Of a stretch of DNA of 64,000 nucleotides, positions 1 through 11,258 are shown one piece after another (within the stretch, counting starts at the first letter, position 1; every line of letters starts with the position of its first letter). The notes beneath the pieces were generated by a model. That model saw only the letters and a list, made by a program, of their open reading frames with translations. It searched no databases and was not told the DNA's origin. The translations under genes were made by a program, and so were the position numbers. This stretch comes from Udeniomyces pyricola (lineage: Eukaryota; Basidiomycota; Tremellomycetes; Cystofilobasidiales; Mrakiaceae). Location: positions 331,603-395,602 of the forward strand of contig BCIK01000025.1 of NCBI GenBank assembly GCA_039545295.1. The letters are read 5' to 3'.

Positions 1-84
1 TTTTCCTTGCGTCGCGTATGAAACGATGCAAGCCGCCGACGGGCGATGACCTGCAATACAACGATGGATCGAGTAGGCTGAAAG

Positions 85-652
85 TCACAACGGACATCCG
101 CGAACTTGACTGTAGACAATCTTGGGCGGCAGAGGAGCAGACTTTTGCTTGCCGCCCGAAGTAGTCGGTACGACGGTGCCGAGCGCATCCTCGATGCTTC
201 CGACCGAGTCTTTCCACAGACCCAACATCTCTCGAATGCTGGCTCTCTTCCGTCCAGCAGCTTTGGCCTTGCCATCTGGGATGGATGCCCAGGTGACGTA
301 GCCTCTAGCTTCTTTCTCTTGCTCCCGACGCTTCTCTGCTTGCTTTTTGTATTTTTTGACTGCATAGAATAATGGGAACAGATCAACAGAAGCATGAGCC
401 GATGGGCTGCATATATGCATACCAGAGAAGGTGAGATGAGAGAGAATCACACGTACTCTCAGCGTCGGCGACAGCTTTGTCGTTCTCCAGCTCACAGATT
501 TTGGCCTCCGCCTCGACAAGTTTGAGCTTGTCAGCCGAGGGCAACTTCTTGGTGGGAGCCTTCTTCCTGCTGGTGGTCGTCTTCTTCCTTTGAGGGGAAG
601 TCGGCCCCCTCGAGACGGCCTGAGATTCGTTGGAGTTCCTTCTGGGAGCCAT
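85..652 (-). CDS. small basic coiled-coil protein, unidentified
   Basis: Two exons, 652..457 and 359..85, joined across a 97-bp GTACGT...GCAG intron, give an in-frame protein of 156 residues. The N-terminal 40 residues are Ser/Thr/Lys/Arg-rich. Residues about 40-85 are Glu/Lys/Ala-rich with heptad-like spacing (KLKLVEAEAKICELEND, then KKYKKQAEKRREQEKEA) and should form a coiled coil. The C-terminal part is basic and ends soon after a Pro-Pro-Lys stretch. I do not recognise the family. The start is the first ATG after a T-rich leader. It lies downstream of, and on the same strand as, a broken transposase, so it could be an accessory gene of that element or an unrelated nuclear protein. Confidence 0.55.
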
Positions 653-960
653 GACAGAGTTGGAGAGTGTTAGGTTTGAGATTGAGAGTGTTGAGGAGTA
701 GGAGAGTTGTAAGGGGAAAAGCTTGGAGACGAGCGAAGGGAGATGGGAGTTGAGGGAGATGTGGCAAAAATGCCGAGCCGATATGCGTCACGATCAATTT
801 TAAGTCCGTCTTGTTTTTGTAGCATTATTATTTCCACTCGCACCGTTTCCTTTGCCTATTCCACTCACAGTACATTATAATCTAGGAATATATCCCGTTC
901 GAAGAACCTCTTGCTTTCGTTCAGCCCACTATCCTCTCCCGTTTTCCCCTTACAGATCAT

Positions 961-1629
961 CTAATCGAAGATCAGGTCGACTTCCCCCCATCGTTTGTCA
1001 AACGCGAACCACGAGCCGTCGTGACCCAGAGCTCGACCAACGACCCCCCGTACAGCTCTCAGATCGACGACAACGAGGGAGGTGCTGTGCTGACCAAGCT
1101 TCATGTCTCGAAGGGGGTCTGTCCTTGGGCTGCCGATCTTGCAGGGACGCACGACCGCGATCGCGTGCTGTTGGCCGCGCCACTCGAAGCGAAAGAACCG
1201 GAGTACTCGACCGACGCCCTCTTCCCTGACGAGATCTTCCGCCGCGCTGGGTCTGTGGGCTGATCTGTCGATGGCTTGATCGTACTGTCGACCATTGGGC
1301 GCATACGTTGCATAGTGCAGATCAAACATCAGCAACAGGGCCGAAGTCAGCGTCACGAGGATGGATGTTAAGCATACCAAAATACGAGACATGTCCCGTT
1401 CAGCCCTCGCCTGCTCGTTCTTGTCCTCTTTGTCGAGGGTGAACTCGAGGGCGACACCGTGGGCAGCTTTCACCCGTTCCTGAGTATCGCGCATCAAGAT
1501 CGTTGAATGCGCGACAAAACTGATCTTTTCGATGTCCGAAGTCTGGATGCTGCGATCGTAGGAGATGGTTTGGAGATGGTTTCCGGGAACCGTATCGAGC
1601 CGAGTCGAGCAAGGATGGACTGAAGGCAA
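961..1629 (-). CDS. unidentified ORF with one hydrophobic segment
   Basis: A 222-codon open frame on the minus strand. It has a charged region (DTQERVKAAHG, then DKEDKNEQARAERD) followed by one hydrophobic stretch of about 22 residues (ILVCLTSILVTLTSALLLM) and then basic, less structured sequence. The frame overlaps the end of the Tnp2 remnant upstream. I cannot assign a family. It may be a degenerate part of the same element, an exon of an old host gene, or chance. Confidence 0.25.
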   Translation of the reverse strand: MPSVHPCSTRLDTVPGNHLQTISYDRSIQTSDIEKISFVAHSTILMRDTQERVKAAHGVALEFTLDKEDKNEQARAERDMSRILVCLTSILVTLTSALLLMFDLHYATYAPNGRQYDQAIDRSAHRPSAAEDLVREEGVGRVLRFFRFEWRGQQHAIAVVRPCKIGSPRTDPLRDMKLGQHSTSLVVVDLRAVRGVVGRALGHDGSWFAFDKRWGEVDLIFD

Positions 1630-2000
1630 AGGGCGTGGGATAAGTAAGGTCTATCATGTAAAGCTACTGAAGGAACGGCCAACATACCTTGCCAGTGATC
1701 CCGTGTTGCCTGATCAGGTCTTTCTTGTCCTTAGGCCTGCAATTCTCGATTTCGGTCGCGGCCTCGAGGAAATCTTGATGGGTGCGCGGGGTGGGGAGGC
1801 TGTTTTGATCGTACGTGGTGTATTGATCGGGCTCAGAGGTTTCGGGTAGGTCATCTGGTGGATGAAGTGGACAGTAGCTTGTCCCTCCTTTCCCTTCCTT
1901 ATCGAGTACACCAAGGATGTGGCAGTATCGACATGGTCGTCGTCCGTTGTGACCCGTCATTTTCATGAGCTTCGTAGGTCCAGTTGAAGAGCATCAGTCA
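1560..2000 (-). pseudogene. broken CACTA-type (Tnp2) transposase fragment
   Basis: The minus-strand frame starting near 1993 reads STGPTKLMKMTGHNGRRPCRYCHI, which resembles the Tnp2-type transposases of basidiomycete CACTA-like elements (a G-H-N-G plus C-R-x-C cluster). It continues through YTTYDQNSLPTPRTHQDFLEA and ends KDLIRQHGITGK. A stop lies just upstream of the motif. After GITGK the homology shifts frame, where LARLGSIRFPETI resembles the stretch that normally follows in the family. The catalytic core expected downstream is not visible. Frame breaks, the stop and the missing ends make this a dead remnant. Family assignment is from memory of the motif pattern and would need a profile search. 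Confidence 0.7.
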
Positions 2001-2424
2001 GTGAGGGGATCAAGGTATCGCGGCGAGGAAAAGGCTGTAGTTCTTGCTCCAGGTTCCTGGACTTGCATCTCGGCCCGGCCGAGATCAGGGGGGTCATCTC
2101 GCCCCACCAAAGGCAAGGGGTTTCTGTATCTCGCTGTCCTGTACCCTTTGACGCTCGTCAGACGGGGTGGTGGAACATAGGGATCCGGAGAAGCATCAAA
2201 GTTGGGCATGAGAAGGCGTTTGGTCGTTGCGTCGACAGGGTGGTAGTTGGAGGCAGCTGGACTTTGGAAGGCTCCGCGAGCAAGACCGATTCTGAGATCT
2301 CTCAAGTCCAGGATTTCCCACTTTCAGATGGCTATAACTTGCCTCATACTTAACAGATCCGGTCAGAAACTTTCATAGGGTCTTTGGCATGCCTAATGAG
2401 CTGGACTTCAGGTTCTATAGAAAA

Positions 2425-2569
2425 GCTTAGAATCGGCGCATTTATTCTGCGCCGATTCTGAGCTGATCGGCGCAGAATAAACGCGCCGATCCTGAACTGG
2501 AATAACTGCGCCGATTTCCAGAAATTCTGGATTGAGCGCACTATTTCTGCGCCGATGCTTCCCACAGTG
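2425..2569. repeat. subterminal repeat array and possible CACTA terminus
   Basis: Six copies of the octamer ATCGGCGC or its complement lie within 130 bp (about 2432, 2449, 2466, 2484, 2509, 2549) in both orientations, several extended to ATCGGCGCAGAA. The first two form an inverted repeat (AGAATCGGCGCA, 7-nt loop, TGCGCCGATTCT). The block ends at 2561-2569 in CCCACAGTG, that is CACTGTGGG on the minus strand, facing the transposase remnant. CACTA elements typically have CACT-type ends and short subterminal repeats bound by an element-encoded protein, so this is probably the 5' end of the element. The opposite end was not found. Confidence 0.55.
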
Positions 2570-4030
2570 TAGCCGGCCAATCGATATTCCTTGTTCTCAC
2601 ATTGTTTGTTGTACATTTGATGTTTCACTTCGACTCTTTTCGATCTCTTCCTCATCCGCGCTATCGAGACTGAAACGCACAAGCAAACCTATGCATATAC
2701 ATATATACGTCAGCAGGGCAACGACGCGTCCCACTGCGCGCAGACGCGCCGGTCCCTTCGCTCCCATCATCCTCTAACCTTTGTCCCTCGCGTCGCGTAC
2801 TTTTGTGAAACAACCTTCGCTTGCCTGATTCCTTGTGCTGTCCGTCATGCTCGGAGCTCCACAGCTGTCAGAGATACTTTTCACAACGTGCAAAAGACGA
2901 AGGTCTGCGACGGATTGAAAAGGATGCCCAGTGATCATCCAGTCTTTCACTTGCTTAAAGATAATCCTTCGGCCTTGGTACGCGCTACCTGGGCAGACGA
3001 TCTCAATCTAAGTCGTTGCACCTCATATACTCCTCTTCGTAAGTAGTTCAAATCAAGCCATGTCTTCACTTCGCGAACCCCAAGGCTGGTTCAATAGCAT
3101 TTTCCAACTTCGAGTCCCTACCTCAGTATTCTCAATCCTCGAGCGGACGGCTCCATTCTTTCCTTGCGTCGATTCATGCTGTCTGAGGTTTTATGGGGAT
3201 CTTCCTAATACATGCACGAGGCGTTATCGAAGGGGTTCGCAGGAATTTGATAACCACCAATATGTATCGTATTTTCGTCCTCATCGATCCTCATAATACG
3301 TTAGCACAAGAAACCTTGTCGACGCGGAGCACGAACGAACACGAATGATCGGGAAAAAAAGAACAAAAAAAAAGAATGAGGGGAAAAGGGATTATGGAGA
3401 CGAAAAAGGAAGTCTGGGCTTCTCTGCAGACGCTATTGGTCGCGCATGGACTGCGAACAGACGAGGAGAGCCGGAATAGAGAGGCGAGGAGGGGGGGGGG
3501 GAGGCGGGCTGAGAAAGAAAGGCACATCAGAGAGAAAGAGAAGAAGGAAGGAAAGGGGAACCTGAAACGAGAAACAGGATTCAAAAGAGAAAATACTGAA
3601 AGCACGAAGTCAAGGCAGGAAGAAGCCATGAAAGATGCAAAGGAAACGTGTAGTTGTTTATAGGATGATTGGCTGGTTGTAGATATGTGATTGATTTGTT
3701 TGTAAGTGATAGAAAGATGCGAGAGACAAATCGGTTCAAATCCAAGAGGAAAAGGAAATGGAAGAGAAGAGAGAGACAGGAATAAAAACGAAGCAGACCG
3801 CACGAGCCGGAGAGAGTCAAGAATAGACGAAGGAGAAGAAAACGATGCAATGTGCCTTGAAACGGATGACAAGGATGGGATCGCTAAAAAAGAAGCAACG
3901 AGAAGAGAAGAGAACAGACACAGGACGGAAGGAGGCGAATAGAAAAGAGAGACAAAGACAGAACTAAAAGAGACGTCACGCTCAGTCCAAGCGCATGGAT
4001 GAGAGAACCTTGACGGACGAGACAAATGCG
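2570..4030. other. no supported gene; purine-rich tract
   Basis: No frame here has convincing coding character. A 78-codon plus-strand ORF at 3060-3296 has no recognisable motif. From about 3350 to 3960 the plus strand is almost wholly A/G, with a run of ten Gs near 3491, and the long ORFs in it are low-complexity artefacts. Confidence 0.5.
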
Positions 4031-4033
4031 GCT

Positions 4034-4683
4034 CACTAAGTGGTCCTGATGAAGCAGGGATACCTTACGGGGCTCATCGGTCTCCAACAGGCGTTTCTGC
4101 AGCAGCGGGTGTTCTTCCACAGCCGCCGGCGGCAGCTGGCGTACGGCCGTTAGGCGAGGAGAAACACAGAAGATGCGCTATGAACCAACCTCTTTGAGTC
4201 GCTTGGCGTCGTTGAACGTCGGTCCTCCCGGAATGTCGTCTGGACGAGGCCGTTTGGTCTTTTTCTAAGGCAGCGGCGACATGGCTGAGGGTGAGCATTC
4301 GAAAACACAATATGTACGTAACCCCAACATCATCGGGAGGATACCGACTTTGGGTTTCGCCGGCTTTTCCTGGCGGACAAACATCGAAGGACCCTTTGCC
4401 TGACAGCACAAGCAAGTTAGACAAAGACGGCATCCCAAAGGCGGCAGCGGAGGTGAGAGCGACGGTCCGAGGCGAGAGCAAAAGGGAGAAAGAGGCACAA
4501 AAGTAGAGTGTTCAGACTCGTGTCCGTGACGACTAAACGCAAAGCATAGCAAAGCACGGCCAAGAAAGGTGATAATGGCGGGGGTCGGCAAGCAGGATGT
4601 ACCTCGGGCAGTTCCCCTTCGGCCAACCGCCAGCCGTATTGCTCGAGATCCGCTTTTGGGCTCTCGACCAAAAGTGCTCAACG
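4034..4683 (-). CDS. unidentified multi-exon coding traces
   Basis: Short minus-strand open segments separated by plausible GT...AG introns encode ordered peptides: VESPKADLEQYGWRLAEGELPE near 4.65 kb, GKGPSMFVRQEKPAKPKVG near 4.38 kb, KKTKRPRPDDIPGGPTFNDAK near 4.25 kb and PPAAVEEHPLLQKRLLETDEP near 4.1 kb. They look like real protein rather than random frame, but the joins are not unique. The start exon should lie between 4.7 and 4.95 kb and the 3' end is unclear. Exact limits are guesses. The family was not recognised. It could be an intact small gene or a relic next to the transposon debris. Confidence 0.3.
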
Positions 4684-5012
4684 CTCTTGACCCGGCACGT
4701 GTGCGTAGCCTCCAAATCTGCCTCTGCTATCTTTTTTCGTTGAGATAATCATCAGCACGCCGACGTGCGTTTTCTCCCAGGAAACAACTTGTGACGCTGA
4801 GTGGCGGATTGGTCGAACTGAACAGCACAGTCGGAATTTTCTCGGTCGTTTTCTTATTTGACTCTGGGTGATAAGAATCATCATGTCGATCAACGTGTGG
4901 AACCTACAACTAACGATACACACTCCGCCTCCCTACCGACCCTATCAATTCATCTCGGGATCGTAACGAGGTCTACTTTCTAATCTCACAAAACTTCCCC
5001 TCCTTGCTTTCT

Positions 5013-7045
5013 TTAGTCCTTGAAACCACGCTCCGTCGTCTTGCCATTGTCCTTCGGGCCGTCGATCTTGACGCCGAGTTCCCTTGCTCGTTCGACAGCC
5101 CAGTCCTTGGCTTTCAGACCGGTCGAGGCTTCGTACTCGGCGACGGAGACAGGTTTCTCTGCGGTAGGCGTCACTCGCTGATAGAAAGAAGGAGGAGGAG
5201 GGTAGGTGGGGTGAAGCAAAGGGTGGAGACGTAAACATGAGGAGAATCAGCCCCTGTTCATGCATCGGCTACCACACCTATCCCACCCAACATCTGCCAC
5301 GACATTGCAGACATCATAGGTAGCACAGTCAGTATGCAAAACATCACTCACGACACCATGCCTCTGCTCCGGGAAAAAGTCAAATAACGCCGAGTGATTG
5401 ACGACCCGGTTGTCCCACAAGACCGTCGTGCCCTTCTGCCAGTTGGCCCGAACCTGGAAGTCGGGCGACGACGTGAAGCCCCGGTAGAGCAACGCGAGGA
5501 TGGCGTCCGATTCCGTTTTGGGCACACCGACGATCCGACGGGTGAAACCCGGGTTGACAAAGACTGACTTGACGCCCGTCGCCGGGTGAACCCGGACGAC
5601 CGGGTGGATCGTCTCGACGGGCTCACGACGGACGTGTCGGCCAGCGGCTCGGGTACCGTTCGCCTGGTTGACGCCAGAATGAAGGGCAGAAAGCGACTCG
5701 AGATAGAGCTGGAAGCCTGGTGAGAACGACGAGTAGAGCGCCGCGCCGGACGAGAAGATGGTGTCACCGCCAACTTCGGGCACGGTGACGAGAGTGAGAG
5801 ACGTCTAGCGAAGGAAGAAGGCATGATTACATGATCCGGATCGGTCAGCACAGATTTCGAACTATGATAACGCATCATCTCCTAATAAAGTCATGATTTG
5901 CCATCTCCCACTCCATGCGAGCTCGCACGCTACACTCACCAGACCAGGAGGCTGAAGCTCGTACGTGACATCGGAGTGGTAGAGCTCCTCTTTTGCAAAC
6001 GCCGTCGTGTCGGGGCGGGACTTGGCATCGGCGCTAGATGGGACAAGAGCGTCACATGGTAGCGATGAGGCAGAAGTGGAGAGGTACATGGGTTATGTGA
6101 CAGACAGGATGAGCGCTGGAAACGAAGGGCGCTGCGGCTTGAAATGATGCCCGACTGTGCAATAGATGGCATAACAGGTAGAACTCACTACACAAGATGA
6201 ATCTCTTCAAGCCCTGCTTGGCGAGGAATGCCCGTGGTGGCGTGCTTGTGGAGAGGGCCAAAGTGTCGGCCAAAAGCGAGCTGGTCCTCGACCGAGATAT
6301 CGTTGTCTCGCACGATGATGACGCCAACCTGGCCACCGAGGAGGGCGCTGGAAAAGAGTGATGACACAGATGACACAGATGACACAGATGACAGAAGATG
6401 ATAGGCAGTGAGCGAGAAAGATATAAGCAGAGGTATCAGCACCGACACATGTTGGACAGTCCATCACGGTGATGTACGTGATGTGCGGTGACAAGCCTCA
6501 TGATCCTATCGCACGTGAATGATGGACGATGGTCAGATCAGCCCAGCAATTCACTCACAGGTCATCCTTTTCCTCTCCTGTCAACGTCTTGAGATCGATG
6601 CCGTGCAGCTCAACGCCGAGCGCGGGCGTGATCCATCGCCACTTGCTTGCCTTGCGGAGGATGAGATTCTCCTTTTTCGGCTTGCCGAGCGAGGGGGCAG
6701 ATAGTCCTCGGTCGACGACCGACTGAAGCTCGAGTTTAGGCCAAGAGACTTCGGGGTGAGATGGCTTGAGGTGGTTGAAAGGGTAAGAGGGATCGTCATC
6801 GACGGCCGATCCGGCTTCGCCGTTGTTAGGGTTGAAGTTGCTTGATGACACGAGGGCGAGCGATCCATATGCGGACGCGATGGCTGCGATGACATCGATG
6901 GATTTAGTCAAGTTGTCCTTTGTCAAAAGAAGGGCGCGCTCAGGCAAGCTGGCCGCCTACATCCCAAATGTAGGGAGATGCGCTCACATGACTCGTACGC
7001 GTTCTTCTGGGGAGAGGTGACGGTTGCGGTGGCGGTAGTGCTCAT
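5013..7045 (-). CDS. TauD/TfdA-family 2-oxoglutarate dioxygenase
   Basis: Six exons (7045..6988, 6883..6559, 6347..6189, 6033..5940, 5804..5352, 5177..5013) close in frame to 417 residues. The family uses Fe(II), 2-oxoglutarate and O2 to hydroxylate a substrate beside a leaving group, as in release of sulfite from taurine. The iron triad is visible: His200 and Asp202 in LYHSDVTYE, and His349 in WDNRVVNHSA. Arg360 and Arg364 (EQRHGVRVTP) sit 11 and 15 residues after the last His, the spacing in E. coli TauD of the Arg that binds 2-oxoglutarate and the Arg that contacts the sulfonate. No signal peptide is seen, so it is probably cytosolic. It is divergent from a permease gene. Substrate could be taurine, another sulfonate, or a different small acid. 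Family call is firm; substrate is inferred. Confidence 0.93.
6361..6393. repeat. short tandem repeat in a dioxygenase intron
   Basis: Three tandem copies of the 9-mer ATGACACAG plus a partial fourth, inside intron 2 of the TauD-family gene, just upstream of its 3' splice site on the coding strand. On the coding strand it reads as a pyrimidine-containing CTGTGTCAT repeat. Confidence 0.85.
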
Positions 7046-8068
7046 GATGAAGATGATAGATCGGAAGGGTGATGCCTGGATGTGGAAGTGAGCTTAGGGG
7101 GGATAAGGTATAACGTCGAGTATGATCAGGTCAAGGAGCTGAAGCGGACGACGGTGGCTAGGTGATGGACGGAAGGAAAGTTCAAAAAGTCATGAGTAGA
7201 AATAGGTAGATAAAAAGACGGGGCTAAGGGCGTTCATAAGCGGAGTTTCTGGTCAGTTGAACTGAATGGAGGGAGGAGTGTGAGGTAAGCGATGTGCAAG
7301 ATGGGGCAGGGATGATGCCTTGAGGTGGAGGGGACATGTCGGAGATGGGCGAGGGGGAGGTTCTTAACAGTGAGCGAGATGACGTGCGAGACGGTTCGAC
7401 GTTTGACGACGCGCCTAGACGTGCAGACGCGCAGACGGGCTGACGCGTAGACGCGAGCTGGTTTGGGAAGAGAGACTAACCTTTGATGCGGCGCGGCTTT
7501 GGCCGATACGCAATATGCAATATGGCCGACAGTGGCAAGGGGCAGCCGGACATGTCGCCATTCGGATTCGCCTTGGAACCATCAACTGATGAGTTCATCA
7601 CCCCGCGTGTCATTTTTAGTTTAGCCTCTTTGCTCTCTTTCTCACCCGCGGTTGCCAACAGTTGGATCGGATGACCTACTGATCCCGGCTAATGACACTT
7701 TCTAGAACACTAGGCTTATCTTGACCCTTATAGCTCGCGAGCTTCCAGCTTTATCATTCCTGCTTCGCTCGCCATCCTCGTCCGGATGAGAGCATCTTTT
7801 CAGCTTGACCCTGCCTTCGAGCTCCCTTTGACCTGACTGATGCGCGGCCCCTCGGGTCTGGATATTGGATGACGGCGCCATCATGAGCACATAATCTTGT
7901 ACCATATATCATGCAGCCAGATTCCACACCTTTTTCCACTCATTCACCCACCACATAGATCCTCACCGTCACGCCTGCAATACCGCGACTTGTGCTCCGG
8001 TCCTTGCCTCCTTCCTGTTTTCTTATCTATAGGTCTCCATCTCCGCCCCTCCATTCTCCAGTACCGCC
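7046..8068. promoter_or_regulatory. shared divergent upstream region
   Basis: About 1 kb separates the start codons of the dioxygenase (minus) and the permease (plus). No coding frame in it is convincing. It contains repeated GACGCG/AGACGCG motifs at about 7388-7455. A shared promoter would let both genes respond together, for example to sulfur or nitrogen source. Specific factor sites cannot be called from sequence alone. Confidence 0.5.
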
Positions 8069-10711
8069 ATGTCACCTCGCAACGAGATCGATGACGCTCC
8101 AGTCCTGTCTCAACACACAATCCCTGCTTCTACTCCACATCCCACTTCTCTCGTCGCCAGCCCTGACTCGGCAGATTCGAGATCCCTCGATCAGCTGAGC
8201 GACGATGAGAAGAAGCGCAAGGATAGCTGGCACTCTTCTGAAAACGACCTTGAATCTGTCGACAACATCTCGATTGAGAAACTACTGTACGTGTCGTGTC
8301 CACATGTCTCATATACTTTCAATGACGAATACTTCAAGCTCTTGCGGCTGATTCGAGTTCATGATTCGCTCTGCTCTACGCGCTTGCTCATAAAACACAG
8401 ATATGAGCCTATTGAGGGCTACGAGGGGAAGCATCGCTACGATCCTCAGGCGACGTGGACCGAGGATGAGGAGAAGAAAGTCGTCCGCAAGGTTAGTCGA
8501 GTCGTTTCACCTTTCTTATCCTTGTATGCGGTCGCTTGATGTCTATCTCGCCTATGCTGACTCAGCTGTTTTTTTTTGTGTGTCTTGTTGCCCTGCACAC
8601 GTCCTCATAACACTGCTCTCATCCTCCTCCTTTCTGTCTCTTCCACTTCCAGATCGATCTGCGCATCATGACGTTTGCTTGCCTCATCTTCTTTTGCCTC
8701 CAGCTTGACCGGGTCAACATCAGCTCTGCCCTGTCTGACAACATGCTCACCGACCTCAAACTGACGACCCAAGACTACAACAACGGGATGTCCATCTTCT
8801 ACGCCTGCTTCCTATTCGCCGAGCTACCATCACGTGAGTGTTCATCCTCTGAACAGGCGTTTGCATGATTTTGCTGATGAGGGCAGCGCGCATTGCTTCT
8901 TGAACGACAAACTGACGGACTCATACTTTTCTGCCTTTCATAGAACTGATCTCCAAGCGACTCGGGCCCGATCGCTGGGTGCCGATCCAAATTGTCCTTT
9001 GGTCAATTGTTACCATCAGCCAATCGACCATCAAGGGTCGTTCGACGTTCTTTGCCACTCGAGCTTTGCTCGGACTGACCGAAGGTAAGTGTCGTATCTT
9101 ATTCATCCTCCTTTTTCGTCTTCCGATCTGCCGCAACGTCATACTCATGACCGCATTCGTCCGTGTCTCTCATTTGCTTTTTCTAGGTGGCCTCATTCCC
9201 GACATCGTCCTGTTCCTCTCCTACTTTTACAAAACGACCGAGCTCCCCATCCGACTTTCCTTCTTCTGGGTTACCATGACTCTAACGACTGTCATCCAAT
9301 CCTTCCTCGCGTACGGCATCCTTCGTCTCGGTTCGCCCACCGGTTGGGAAGGCTGGCGCTACTTGTTTGCCATCGAGGGCGCTCTGACAGCGTCGATCGG
9401 GATCTTTGCTGGGTTCTATCTCCCACCTTCGCCTACTCAGACCGCTGGCCGTTTCCGAGGCAAGGCCGGCTGGTTCACGGAGCGAGAGGAAATTATCATG
9501 GTCAATCGTGTGTTGCGAGACGATCCATCTAAGGGTGAGTTTTAACGCGCTCGATGAGAAAATGACGCATTGGATGAATGCATCATGCAGTTCTGACGTC
9601 ATATCTTCCCTGTCTTCTCCTACCTTGCAGGTCAAATGCACAATCGTGAAGGTCTTTCCCTCAAGAATTTCAAGGAGTGTCTCTGCGATTACGACAACTG
9701 GCCGCTCTACCTCATCGGCCTGACCTCATACCAGCCTTTCGCTCCCCCTTCGCAATACCTCACCCTTACCCTTCGCTCGCTCGGCTTCAACACCTTTGAC
9801 ACGAACTTGCTCGTCATTCCATCGTCGGTGCTTTGGATGATCAACTGCTTTGGCGTCACGTTCCTGTCGCGCAAGCTCAAGGAGAAGACGTTTACCTCCA
9901 TGATCGCTCAGATGTGAGTGGTGGTCCACATGATTTGCTTGTGTCCTGATTGATGACACAAGTCGGCGACATCATCCGCTATCTTCAGTGACTGATTCTT
10001 TATCCTGATCCTCTCTCTTGAACCCTTCAGCTGGGGTCTTCCTCTCCTCATCGCATTGATCACTCTTCCCGATGGCGGCCGAGAGTGGATCCGTTTTGCC
10101 CTCATCTCACTCCTCATCGCCTACCCTTACGCCCATCCAATCCTTGTCGGCTGGAACTCGTCCAACTCAAACTCGGTCCGATTGAGGACAGTCTCGAGCT
10201 CGCTATACAACATGAGCGTCCAGATGGGTAGCATCATCTCGACTCAGAGTGAGTTTTGCGTCTTCTTTCTGGCTCAACGGGAATTAGATGTAGAGCATGG
10301 GTCTGTGTTTATGAGTCGTTTCCGACCCGCCGACCGACCAAAACTGATCATTGACCATCCTTCGTAATCTCGTTCAGTTTACCGAACCCCTGACAAGCCC
10401 TACTACCACAAGGGTAACAAGATCCTCCTCGGTCTCCTCATCTACAACATTGCTCTCTTCTGCTCTGTCAAACGTGAGCAACTTTTCAGAACCCCTTTCC
10501 TGCTCCGCTCTACACGACTGTTTTTTTTTTCTCTGTCTGAAAGCTGACGAGCTTTGGTCTTGTTCCCCTTTTTGCAGTTTACTTCATCTCGCGTAACCGC
10601 TGGAAGAGGAACCAATGGAAGAAACTCACCGTCGACGAAAAGGAAGCTTACCTCCGGGACGTAGCCCCGAAAGTCGGCAACAAGAGTCTGGTGTTCATGT
10701 TTGAGCATTGA
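8069..10711 (+). CDS. MFS permease, anion:cation symporter (Dal5-like) family
   Basis: Nine exons (8069..8286, 8401..8491, 8653..8833, 8944..9084, 9187..9534, 9631..9913, 10031..10248, 10378..10473, 10578..10711) join to 569 residues. The N-terminal 100 residues are cytosolic and acidic. Then hydrophobic spans begin at LRIMTFACLIFFCLQ followed by LDRVNISSAL, the D-R-x-N signature after span 1 in the allantoate/vitamin permease group. The TRALLGLTEGGLIPD segment matches the conserved span 4 motif. The protein should be a 12-span plasma-membrane symporter for a small organic anion. It is divergent from the TauD-like gene, which suggests it imports that enzyme's substrate. Substrate is inference. 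Confidence 0.92.
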
Positions 10712-11258
10712 TCTGGTTGATCCCCGTCGTGGTCTTGTCGAGTGTAGCATCAGTTTTTTTTCTTCTTCTTTTTTTCCTTAGATGAGCGTGTACTGAGCTG
10801 GCAGGCGGGGTGTTTTATGTGTTTTCGTTTTCTTCTTTGATTTTTCTTCTTTCTTTTTTCTCGATCTGTTTTGGTTGCTTGGTGAACCTGCACGATGCCA
10901 TGATGACTTGCGCTCTCCTCACTATCATTTAATGAGCAAGGATGAGCGCGAAGAAAAAAATCGACAAAGCTAAGCACGATTATATATAGGCAGGTTGATA
11001 GGCAGATTTCCATCGCACGATTGAACCTGACTTTAAATCACTTCCAGGCCGGATCAGTGAGGTTAGTAGTCGCCTGGGGAAACCTCGGGCATTCGCGATT
11101 GCTGCAATCGGACATCTCCTTGGCAAGTGCTCATGAATCGGGCAGTAACATCTCTCCACCACTTTCTTCTCGACGTCTTTCATCACTGTCGCACCATCAT
11201 CATTGAGACCTCACATCAGTTTTCTCTACTCGTCTCCTCCATACCCTCCACGCTCAAC
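10712..11258. other. intergenic, no gene seen
   Basis: T-rich terminator-like sequence follows the permease stop (10751-10860), then about 250 bp of upstream sequence for the next gene. No coding frame is supported. Confidence 0.6.

Noticed and set aside
3060..3296. 78-codon ORF starting with ATG
   Set aside because: No family features, and the frame ends without a plausible donor. Treated as chance.
3291..4025. Long ORFs on both strands (244 codons minus, 95 and 78 codons plus)
   Set aside because: The DNA is almost pure A/G on one strand, so stops are rare by composition. The peptides are low-complexity Ser/Phe/Leu or Lys/Glu/Arg with no motif.
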